Shown here in pieces: positions 17,401-22,407 of a stretch of DNA of 28,687 nt. Under the pieces are notes generated by a model. The model was not told the DNA's origin. It ran no database searches and was given only the letters and a program-made list of their open reading frames with translations. The DNA is taken from positions 1-28,687 of IMG/VR virus record IMGVR_UViG_3300023176_004461; one strand, 5' to 3'. A program made the translations under genes and the position numbers. How positions within the stretch are numbered: the stretch's first letter is position 1; the number at the start of each line of letters is the position of its first letter. Source of the stretch: a virus.

Positions 17401-18886
17401 GATCCGCTTGAGTATTATCTACAATAACTCCGGTGTCAATAGTAACTCGAATGCCTTCAATTAAATCTGTAGCTCTTGTTTGTTCTGGTGCTGTCAAAAC
17501 ATAACTATTAATAATAGTTTTTAGTTCTTCGTAAGCCGCTAAAGTAGCCGCCTTTTCACCGGTGCCAGTATTAAGATCTGTATTTGTTCCGCCAATAACA
17601 GCGCCCACATAATAAGCTCTACCAGCAATAGACGATGCAAAATTTCCACCGTACTTAATGTCATGAGATAAAGCATCTACAATATAGCCTACGTCTTCTT
17701 CACACTTAGCAACATCATAAACAAACCCCGTTGTAAAGGGAGCGATGTTTCCAACAATCTGAGCGTTGATCCACGCAGTCAGATCTGATATAATGGTTGC
17801 TCTGCTGGCTTGTAAATTTGTTGTTGCAGTTGCTCGATCTGCCGTCTGGTATAACGACTGGACATCAGTAGGATAGGTAGGTATTGAGTATGCCGTAGTA
17901 TCACCACTAATATATTGAACAATAGTTCCAAAGAGTGTGTCTATCGTAGAAGTTGAAGTTATACCCGCTATAGCCTTTACAAGCGTTTTAGCATAATTAA
18001 CCGCTGCAATTGTCGCAGTGTTTTGATCGCTCAACACGTAAGCAGAAGCATTGCGCAAATAAGAATTACCAGCGGTTTCCGTATTGTGATTTGTTCCTAA
18101 AATTAAATCTGTGGCTACCGCATCTAAGATGTATCCAATATCCCTCGAACAAGTTCCCGCATCGTAGCTAATTGGATAGTTTGCTTGCGTAGCAATGTAA
18201 GATAAAATAGCGTCTTGTATAGCCGCTTTGTTTTGTTGTATAATAGTCGCTGCAGCGTTAGCATCTGTTTGAGCTTCAACCGGCGGATCGGTAAAATAAA
18301 GATCGTCTGCTTCGCCATCATAAAAGATGTCAATAATTTCGCTAAACCCTTTAACGATTCTATCGTTGGCAGTTTGATTAGCCACCACCAAAGGATTGGA
18401 AATCATTCCTACTCGTTCTTCGTTAATGCTACGACGAGTTTGATATTTTTGTTCGCCAGTAACTTTAGCCGCGTTGCCTCGCTTATAAGAAAGACCCGCT
18501 GTAACAGTGTTAAAGTTAGTGTCTAAAATCATATCATAACGGACTGCATCCATAATCAAATGCAAGTCACGTTCGCACGTTACTTCATCAAATTTAAATC
18601 CTTGACGAGCAGTAACTACACCCACAGCAGAGTCGAGTGTTTTAAAAGCGTTCATCAAAGAACGCCCGTCATTACCGTACTGTCCTGATTTGGAAACGTA
18701 ATAGACGTTATCTACTTCTTCTGAACCGATAGACTCAATGGTAATCTCACCATCAGCCTGACGTTTAATATAAGCCTTACCGTCATGGGTGTTGATGGCA
18801 ATTTCGCCAAAGTCGATTTCATTTACCGTAGGCGCTCGACCCGGTATATCGCTTCTTGGTAGTAATATTTTTTTACGGTCTGCCAT
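11477..18886 (-). CDS. Giant multidomain virion structural protein: Cys-repeat, beta-helix and FG-GAP propeller regions
   Basis: 2469 residues. Residues 1-~90 are the marine T4-like fibre start (ILLPRSDIPGRAPTVNEIDF, GEIAINTHDGKAYIKR, VYYVSKSG). Residues ~100-1430 carry ten repeats opening C-x-R/E-D and continuing (L/I)-x-DA-(V/L)-x-x-D, in two alternating types: one with TN...TAG.(S/A)Y.R and one with KYGGN...(A/S)Y(F/Y/W). Residues ~1560-1780 look like a right-handed beta-helix: STIYLKSGDYVVNNPIALPP, KTAIIGDALRSTTIRPKN, then NC and SGIGLKIDGS turns. Residues ~1840-2340 form seven FG-GAP-like blades (LYGHSVVIS, DFGERVAIS, KFGSRIALS, a weak fourth, a fifth TRLGELDLN, GFGSNVDMD, YGSGGHAVSV) with GVVYAF-type strands. 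About 85 residues are inserted between blades five and six. A final ~130-residue beta region follows. Preceded by a late promoter. It is probably a long tail fibre or spike; no catalytic residues are claimed. Confidence 0.9.
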   Translation of the reverse strand: MADRKKILLPRSDIPGRAPTVNEIDFGEIAINTHDGKAYIKRQADGEITIESIGSEEVDNVYYVSKSGQYGNDGRSLMNAFKTLDSAVGVVTARQGFKFDEVTCERDLHLIMDAVRYDMILDTNFNTVTAGLSYKRGNAAKVTGEQKYQTRRSINEERVGMISNPLVVANQTANDRIVKGFSEIIDIFYDGEADDLYFTDPPVEAQTDANAAATIIQQNKAAIQDAILSYIATQANYPISYDAGTCSRDIGYILDAVATDLILGTNHNTETAGNSYLRNASAYVLSDQNTATIAAVNYAKTLVKAIAGITSTSTIDTLFGTIVQYISGDTTAYSIPTYPTDVQSLYQTADRATATTNLQASRATIISDLTAWINAQIVGNIAPFTTGFVYDVAKCEEDVGYIVDALSHDIKYGGNFASSIAGRAYYVGAVIGGTNTDLNTGTGEKAATLAAYEELKTIINSYVLTAPEQTRATDLIEGIRVTIDTGVIVDNTQADLPDFGGLDTTEFDAIAAERQDIQQQVVDYVNETFIPQYPNFDQDLCYRDVGLILDAVARDLALDTNYSTITAGFAYKRANSAYVLSDQKEITIAAVNFVRKKVKALAGVVVSDATIDTLFDRITDVLEGRVTEYEIPSYPSTVGVAYQTAARENAQVALTTNRQTLSDQLTTWINDNYIDLTYDQDKCARDVLYIVDALAHDIKYGGNTGTRTNARAYFSKGVDQLGAGEQAATVAAYEQLKTFINAFVTTQQEQDDIAVLIDIIRQVITDGNLDNLAAEVEPFITGSATEADANAIFTAKLSIQDQTIVYANDRFFNPAYDQALCFRDVGLILDAVKRDLILGTDYNAHTAGNAYQRTNSAYVLSDQNQVTIDAIEFARDQLLTLGFGGAVNTQITNSIATVVSYISGTPVYPSLNYPTTAGSTYQTADRITAATELQNNRTNIQDDVDNYIAANFTLPNYDAAKCRRDVGYIIDALTHDVKYGGNTGTRKNALAYFSGTVNKLGNDADEIAATIASYEQLKTIVATYVTTAPEQTVLSNLLDIIIAPLQADDDDVVVAEVEIELGGLTTTNFDAITDNTLAIQNDTIDFVNDSNPVGGFDDEKCARDTQLIIDAVALDLELNTNFNSITAGNSYRRQAANKVGSDQLTYTIQSIEYLRDLINSLGLSADSQTFVTARIKEITELLEESSDYGKTDGDPINFTGSAAIDFDKRQASIALQSNRRKIQTRVVAFIEENYDTLAYDQDACVRDLGYIVDALSHDILFDVDYGTETTARSYWSGIDLYGPDQNLDGEADVWTKQLGDGETVATAAAYAELKTIIADYVTTATEQTRINGLIDVIIASINASDPLSIPNTALVFTGDSLTISGQRATLTEQTVGYANQIFPAYQFDQATCRRDMEFVLDALTYDIKYGGNSATSIAQRAYFSIFNNGYVDLLGQNELNATITAYTRMKNELSYWLASLDTDVQGKALSLLDIIIEAVTQSSAGTYQLGTFFNDPVTRNQIYQYNYPTGLRTQVGATASAFDFNYGVQTFPNLIDLGYKVVFNDLYNVHVSFDVDSPQRLTIIRSSSAVASNQGTDSTIYLKSGDYVVNNPIALPPKTAIIGDALRSTTIRPKNVDSDIFWADNGVYIKEITFRDHQNGAACLAFDPRNDTTTGPFITQSPYVQNCTSLTSSGIGLKIDGSKVSGLRSMVLDAFTQFNAGGIGVHLLNRGYAQLVSLFTVSTTTSVLATSGGQCSLTNSNSSFGERGLVATGGSPSLYNGTLHANYLLNDDEIRINSIITQDAADYTLNVGDFKKPNYNDAIKFDNDNYYYTVVDVSDEITQDWGITGNTAETEQTAINGTTLNSLYGHSVVISENDLYAVVTERDGGAGSGGRAEVYVKDFVGGVPVWGYQAQLAPTPDFGSINPTDDFGERVAISADGSYCVISAPGHQQVDAQSSSRLNGVVYAFRRTNETWTQDAFIEIGRVQNRDRKFGSRIALSQDALTLFVSDYEDDGQGAQGVVYAFTRPNTASSTWTQIQRIVCPDGATAAVDLPVPTTNPDGTDLLVHWQGQVNKVFYYQRNIDNQYILAQIIVPKSNFEGTRLGELDLNSETSHFVFGNSTTPRGYYTNTFTDADNSPPTEIIRKQKLDNVVFSGNTITTTDPDADFTIDFPADTEIQIRGSASNDGLRTITGRTATTLTVSGAAFAGETTVDVEIFVEDVGVAELFVFEEGNWITQDIIEAPYDKFAGFGFGSNVDMDIEGLLVAVGNTPTNNAIENEVSILERARSDWNRVTVLEPQTPTNVATQGDNDKYGSGGHAVSVGGSGDYVLVGAGQRRTNVSDANTEFGAAFFYYSILEETGSYNVTIAPPLNVNMSAGDNASFHQRSLITASGHTFEYVGSGTNMFTAIPQNGGIPKKENEVLFDSAEAATPNFGLVYFTATDELGDFRIGENLTINREEGTITGITFDRSLFAVLTPFILAIEGGN
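14605..18580 (-). repeat. Ten C-x-R-D repeats inside the 2469-residue protein
   Basis: The repeats open CERDLHLIMDAV, CSRDIGYILDAV, CEEDVGYIVDAL, CYRDVGLILDAV, CARDVLYIVDAL, CFRDVGLILDAV, CRRDVGYIIDAL, CARDTQLIIDAV, CVRDLGYIVDAL and CRRDMEFVLDAL. Types follow the order A, A, B, A, B, A, B, A, B, B. Type A copies usually continue with Y.LSDQ-like helices, and type B with an AAT.AAY..LKT helix and an (A/T).EQ motif. The repeats look helical. The arrangement suggests growth by duplication of an A-B pair of about 250-300 residues. The nucleotide copies have diverged, so the repeat is clear mainly at protein level. Confidence 0.9.
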
Positions 18887-18910
18887 CTATTTTCTCTAAA
18901 ACAATGTTTA

Positions 18911-18918
18911 TATTTATG
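18911..18918 (-). promoter_or_regulatory. T4-type late promoter CATAAATA
   Basis: The minus strand reads CATAAATA 24 bases before the ATG of the 2469-residue gene. As at 6765, the TAA inside the box is the stop codon of the upstream gene (GCA TAA). The leader after the box contains TAGAGAAA as a possible ribosome site. It should drive the giant gene, the 134- and 814-residue genes and the protease. Confidence 0.75.
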
Positions 18919-20104
18919 CGTACTTGCCGCAATCAATAACGTCGAAGACTAATTCCGGAACTTGTAAAAATGGAACGTCAATACCGTCACTGAATTTCCA
19001 GGACGGTGTATTTGTTCCATCATTTGAATATCTAATCCAAGCAATGGGGCGAGCAGAATCGCCTAAAGCGATACCCGCACCGTCTGCCAATTGTGGTTGG
19101 TTTGTAGGCGTTCCGTCAGCAATAACAATTTGTTGGTCTTCAATCAAAAGCTCTGTGGTTGATATGTTAGTCGTTTCACCCAACACAAACAAATTTTTTG
19201 TTACCGTGAGGTCACCATCAATTGTTGTTGAATCCAACGTAGTAATACCATCAACATCAAAATCAACTCCTACAGATGCAGAACCCGTAGCAGTAAAATC
19301 TCCAGTGAGATCTAGAAAGTTTTGTACTTCAATACCCGAAGTGTTGTTCTTCCTCGTAGTTCTAAACGCTTCTTCACCAGATGCATAGCCAATTAAAGTA
19401 TCTGTGATTGAAGACCATGACAAGTATGGTACATCATTAAGATCTGCTAACGTAGCTTCCGTTGCTTTAATGGTTGATGCGGTAAGAGTAATCGTTTCTG
19501 CAAAAATATCAGTCGATCTAACAATAGTAAATCCAGCACTATCGGCTAGAAAATTATCAACTCTTTTATTTCCGTCTACAAGAACAGCACTATTGGGTGT
19601 CAGCACACCCTGTTGATGATTCAAAAGATCGGTAAAATATTTACCACCAATTACATCGATCTTAGTAGAGTTACCATCATTATCATTGTCGCCGGTAGCA
19701 ATATAAAGTCGATCACCGCCGTTACCAAAACCGTCTGTAGCTAAATCCGGAAGATATGAATATGCCATTTCTCCTTGTTGGAGAATAACAGGTTCGCCCT
19801 GAGTTCCAGACCTACGAATTAAAATATTGCTGTGCGCTGAATCGCTTGGATATGTTTTGCCGTCTACGTCTAACTTGGTAATATTTGTTACAATAAAATT
19901 ACCAGTATCGGAGTCGTAGACAAAAGTTCCACCCTCTGATTTTCCTGTAGTGTCAACACCAACAATATTATCGATGTCTGCATAAGGACCGATAACAACT
20001 GTAGAGAGAGGAACGCCTACTACAACTTTATGAACTCTGGTTACGTTACCTACAACCGTCTTATAAGTTGGAGAACCGATGAGAATTTTGTCTACACTAG
20101 CCAT
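18914..20104 (-). CDS. Fibre-type virion structural protein, 396 residues
   Basis: The first ~45 residues are valine-rich with repeated hydrophobic strands (ILIGSPTYKTVVGNVTRVHK, VVVGVPLSTVVIG). Residues ~95-180 (ILIRRSGTQGEPVILQQGEM, GGDRLYIATGDND, IDVIGGKYFTDLLNHQQG) form the domain commonly seen in marine T4-like phage fibre proteins. Residues ~270-385 carry the fibre module GDFTATGSASVGVDFDVDG, then IDGDLTVTKNLFVLGETT and LLIEDQQIVIADGTP, ending in W-K-F-S-D-G-I. The same module occurs in the 814-residue protein, so the two probably share an ancestor or fold. The gene starts 4 bases after the 117-residue gene, with CGGAA about 9 bases before the ATG. No enzyme motif is seen. Tail fibre or baseplate attachment is the likely role. 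Confidence 0.85.
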   Translation of the reverse strand: MASVDKILIGSPTYKTVVGNVTRVHKVVVGVPLSTVVIGPYADIDNIVGVDTTGKSEGGTFVYDSDTGNFIVTNITKLDVDGKTYPSDSAHSNILIRRSGTQGEPVILQQGEMAYSYLPDLATDGFGNGGDRLYIATGDNDNDGNSTKIDVIGGKYFTDLLNHQQGVLTPNSAVLVDGNKRVDNFLADSAGFTIVRSTDIFAETITLTASTIKATEATLADLNDVPYLSWSSITDTLIGYASGEEAFRTTRKNNTSGIEVQNFLDLTGDFTATGSASVGVDFDVDGITTLDSTTIDGDLTVTKNLFVLGETTNISTTELLIEDQQIVIADGTPTNQPQLADGAGIALGDSARPIAWIRYSNDGTNTPSWKFSDGIDVPFLQVPELVFDVIDCGKYA

Positions 20105-20108
20105 GAAA

Positions 20109-20462
20109 CTATTCCGTTACAGAAGGGCTTATGGTAATTTTTCCTTCAAGTACTCGTTCTACGATAGTGGCTTCGCCATCAATTGTCGAGATTTCTACAT
20201 CGTAAAGATATTTCTTTTTTGGATTAAGAGCGTTAGTTTGAGCGTTGGTTAAACTTAAACTAACAATACCATCTGTTGCAGGAGATCCAACTGAAGCGGT
20301 GAATGCAATTTTTTCAATAGCAGGCGCATCAAAACGCGTTGCCATACTAGCAGCAACACTATATCCTGACAAGTCTTTTTTAGATCCGTCTGGGTTGACG
20401 AGGTATATTTCTATGGCAACATCTGTGCCTTGATCAATTTTTAAATCTTCGTAGTGAGCCAT
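20109..20462 (-). CDS. Small BppU-like beta-sandwich structural protein
   Basis: 117 residues. The pattern IDQGTDVAIEIYLVNPDGSK, DLSGYSVAASMATRF, DGIVSLSLTNAQTNALNP, KKYLYDVEI and VLEGKITISPSVT is the one seen in the N-terminal domain of siphophage upper baseplate proteins (BppU type) and in many stand-alone small phage structural proteins. The usual form is a linear run 'QG-x-(T/D)...DL-(T/S)-G-Y...LT..QT..L..G.Y.YD(L/V)E(I/V)...(L)LEG...(S/P)EVT'. It is the first gene of its unit, with a canonical late promoter 27 bases upstream and AAGAAG as ribosome site. It probably docks or decorates the fibre encoded next. Function is inferred from family likeness. Confidence 0.8.
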   Translation of the reverse strand: MAHYEDLKIDQGTDVAIEIYLVNPDGSKKDLSGYSVAASMATRFDAPAIEKIAFTASVGSPATDGIVSLSLTNAQTNALNPKKKYLYDVEISTIDGEATIVERVLEGKITISPSVTE

Positions 20463-20489
20463 ACGGAAAAATCTTCTTAGGTATGGCTT

Positions 20490-20497
20490 TATTTATA
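20490..20497 (-). promoter_or_regulatory. T4-type late promoter TATAAATA
   Basis: An exact TATAAATA on the minus strand lies in the 39-base gap between the oxygenase-like gene and the 117-residue gene, 27 bases before the ATG. It should drive the 117- and 396-residue genes. Confidence 0.85.
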
Positions 20498-20501
20498 CAA
20501 A

Positions 20502-21179
20502 TCACTGACTCAAATCATCCATGATTTCATTTTGAAGTCCTAAAGACATTTCTGATCGATCCAAAGTAAATGCAATGGTCATTCTTAAACAGTCGGTGCT
20601 GGCAGCGTGATAGCACCAACTCTCTTTAGGGTCTCTATACGCACCGAAATATCCAGCTTTACACTGCCAACCGGGTACGTCTGGCATTTCTATTACACTA
20701 TTGGTTTTCCAATCCCAATATTTAAACCAGCCTTCGCCGGTTTCTGACCAAGTAAAAATAAAATTATAAGCCGCCGCGTTAGCATTATTGTGCCAAGATA
20801 TGAATCCTCCGGGAGGGTAGACTGAAAATAAAGCGTTTCTTCTAAGACAAAAATTAGCCAAAACCGAACCTAAAGCATCGTTAACCCGGTCCATTATTTC
20901 ATCGACGTTTTTCTTACCTTCATCTGATAAATGAATATTATTAAAACTAAACGAGTGACTGTAAATAACTTCCGGAAATCCATCGTGTCGATTTCCTTTA
21001 TCCATTATTTGTTTACGATAATCGTCACCAACATAATAATCGCGCTCATTTTTTTTATTAACCGCTGTAGCATGCATATACTTGTAATTGTCATCAGTTA
21101 CAAACCATTCAGCAGGTTTTAAAACATTTAACGCCCAATCATTTAAAGGTATATCATAAAGACCAAATCTCATTGTCAT
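20502..21179 (-). CDS. 2OG-Fe(II) oxygenase-like protein (hydroxylase-type), with an H-x-N metal site
   Basis: 225 residues, a typical size for small phage 2OG-Fe(II) oxygenases. The core strand reads YPPGGFISWHNNANAAAYNF, followed by TWSETGEGWFKYWDW, WQCKAGYFGAYR and WCYHAASTDCLRMTIAF. I assign His130 and His191 as iron ligands and Arg199 as the 2-oxoglutarate contact. The usual acidic ligand two residues after the first His is Asn132 here (H-N-N). This may be normal for this phage subfamily, or it may weaken or change the chemistry. Known relatives hydroxylate proteins, nucleotides or small molecules; the substrate here is unknown. The gene follows the glycosyltransferase after one base, with no promoter between, so both are co-transcribed with the Tyr-rich giant fibre gene. 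A second ATG two codons in is also possible as the start. Confidence 0.8.
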   Translation of the reverse strand: MTMRFGLYDIPLNDWALNVLKPAEWFVTDDNYKYMHATAVNKKNERDYYVGDDYRKQIMDKGNRHDGFPEVIYSHSFSFNNIHLSDEGKKNVDEIMDRVNDALGSVLANFCLRRNALFSVYPPGGFISWHNNANAAAYNFIFTWSETGEGWFKYWDWKTNSVIEMPDVPGWQCKAGYFGAYRDPKESWCYHAASTDCLRMTIAFTLDRSEMSLGLQNEIMDDLSQ

Positions 21180-21180
21180 A

Positions 21181-21930
21181 TCAAAACTGCCATTTTTTTG
21201 ATGCTATACTAGAAAAATGACGAATTACAACGGGATCTTTATTGTGATCAAATTTGTATCCATTATAAAAATTCCATCGAGCATCGTCTTCAAAAATTCC
21301 AACTTTCAACTCTTGATATTTAGGCTCTTTTTTAGTAAGCCACCATAATGAAAACTGATCCCATCTTTTAAAGGAAGCAGGATAATTTTTTAAATCGTCC
21401 TTACCGCTTGCATCTTTAGGCCACCATCGTCCACCATATTGTTTGATTGTTAAGTCATACCAATCTCTCATGAATTCTTTGACTAAAGGCTTGCCAGATC
21501 GGTATAAACAAACACCACCACACAATTCAAAACCACCTTTGCTGCCGTCCGGCTTGGTTGCACCCGGAAAATAAACTTCTGCGTAACAATAATGTCTTTC
21601 TTCGGGAAGACCAGTAAACATCATATCATACTCACCAATCTGATCCCAGATTTTAACAATATCAGGATGTTCAACTTGACAATCTGCATCAATGTAGCAG
21701 GTTAGATCGTATGGTGAACGAGCCATTCCATCTATTTTAGCTCTTTTGTGATCGTCCACTTTTTCTACTGCATCAACAAATCTTTCTTGCCCGTCTAAAA
21801 ATTTTTCTTCTGTGAACAAAGTAACATGAGCATCTGGATAATATGCTTTTATAGTTTCGGCTAGGTTGATGGCCGAAAGATAAAAGAATTTTGTGCGCGA
21901 AGCTACTATAACAAATCCTTTAGTTTCCAT
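21181..21930 (-). CDS. Glycosyltransferase, GT-A fold with DxD motif
   Basis: 249 residues from the preferred ATG at 21930. The N-terminus METKGFVIVASRTKFFYLSA enters a Rossmann-like nucleotide-sugar fold. DLTCYIDADCQV contains the D-x-D (residues 81-83) that binds metal and nucleotide sugar. Further features are ELCGGVCLYRSGKPLVKEFM and a Trp-rich end (RWWPKD, FKRWDQFSLWW). No signal peptide is present, so it acts in the host cytoplasm. An in-frame ATG at 21957 would give nine more residues, but it lies deep inside the preceding gene. The ATG at 21930 overlaps the upstream TAA by 11 bases and has GGGA ten bases before it. The acceptor is unknown: virion protein, host surface glycan or DNA are all possible. 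Its place between a fibre gene and an oxygenase gene favours virion protein modification, as inference. Confidence 0.82.
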   Translation of the reverse strand: METKGFVIVASRTKFFYLSAINLAETIKAYYPDAHVTLFTEEKFLDGQERFVDAVEKVDDHKRAKIDGMARSPYDLTCYIDADCQVEHPDIVKIWDQIGEYDMMFTGLPEERHYCYAEVYFPGATKPDGSKGGFELCGGVCLYRSGKPLVKEFMRDWYDLTIKQYGGRWWPKDASGKDDLKNYPASFKRWDQFSLWWLTKKEPKYQELKVGIFEDDARWNFYNGYKFDHNKDPVVIRHFSSIASKKWQF

Positions 21931-22393
21931 TATCAAACAATCCCATTTCCTTTCCAATAATCAATGATGCTACCGCATTCAGTTCCATAGGAGATTGTGC
22001 TCTTCTTAATCGTGCTCGTAAATTTTTATCTTCGCAATTTTTAATTTCTTCAATTTCAAAAGCTTGAAGTTTTTGATTAAACAGATCTTCGTATTCTCTT
22101 TTTTTAACGTTCTGATCTTTTTTAATCTTTTGAGTTTCGCCTCCATTACCGCCACTCTCGCCTTTTTTTCTTTGAATCCGTTCTTTGGTAAATTTTTCAA
22201 TCGCAGCAATTGTAATTTGTTCTACCGCCTCGTTAAAGGTTGGATTGGGCGATCCGTTTGGTAACAATTTATCTAAACTTAAAACGTCTTTTTTCTCACG
22301 ACCATCGCTCAGCTTTGTCATGCGAATACATTTTAATTTAGTTTTATCGTTGTTTTCCCAAAAGGCGTCTTTTAAGTAATAATAATTCGACAT
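21920..22393 (-). CDS. Small charged protein of unknown function
   Basis: 157 residues, not recognised. The N-terminal half (MSNYYYLKDAFWENND, then KLKCIRMTKLSDGREKKDV) looks like a small beta domain. Residues ~75-130 are very rich in Lys and Glu and probably helical or coiled coil, broken by a GESGGNGGE linker. The C-terminus LRARLRRAQSPMELNAVASL and IGKEMGLFDNGN is a likely amphipathic helix pair. No signal peptide, membrane segment or metal site is visible. It lies 14 bases after the giant fibre gene with a good GAGG ribosome site, and its end overlaps the glycosyltransferase start. Position directly behind a fibre gene would suit a fibre-assembly chaperone, but nothing in the sequence proves this. 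Confidence 0.7.
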   Translation of the reverse strand: MSNYYYLKDAFWENNDKTKLKCIRMTKLSDGREKKDVLSLDKLLPNGSPNPTFNEAVEQITIAAIEKFTKERIQRKKGESGGNGGETQKIKKDQNVKKREYEDLFNQKLQAFEIEEIKNCEDKNLRARLRRAQSPMELNAVASLIIGKEMGLFDNGN

Positions 22394-22407
22394 TATAAAT
22401 CCTCATT

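Noticed and set aside
18924-19388. A 154-codon plus-strand frame
   Set aside because: It is antisense to the 396-residue fibre gene, its product resembles nothing I know, and the minus-strand frame carries recognisable fibre modules and good gene spacing.
21931-21957. Upstream in-frame ATG for the glycosyltransferase
   Set aside because: It lies well inside the preceding gene, and the nine extra residues do not fit the fold, which begins at KGFVIVAS. The ATG at 21930 has a better-placed ribosome site.
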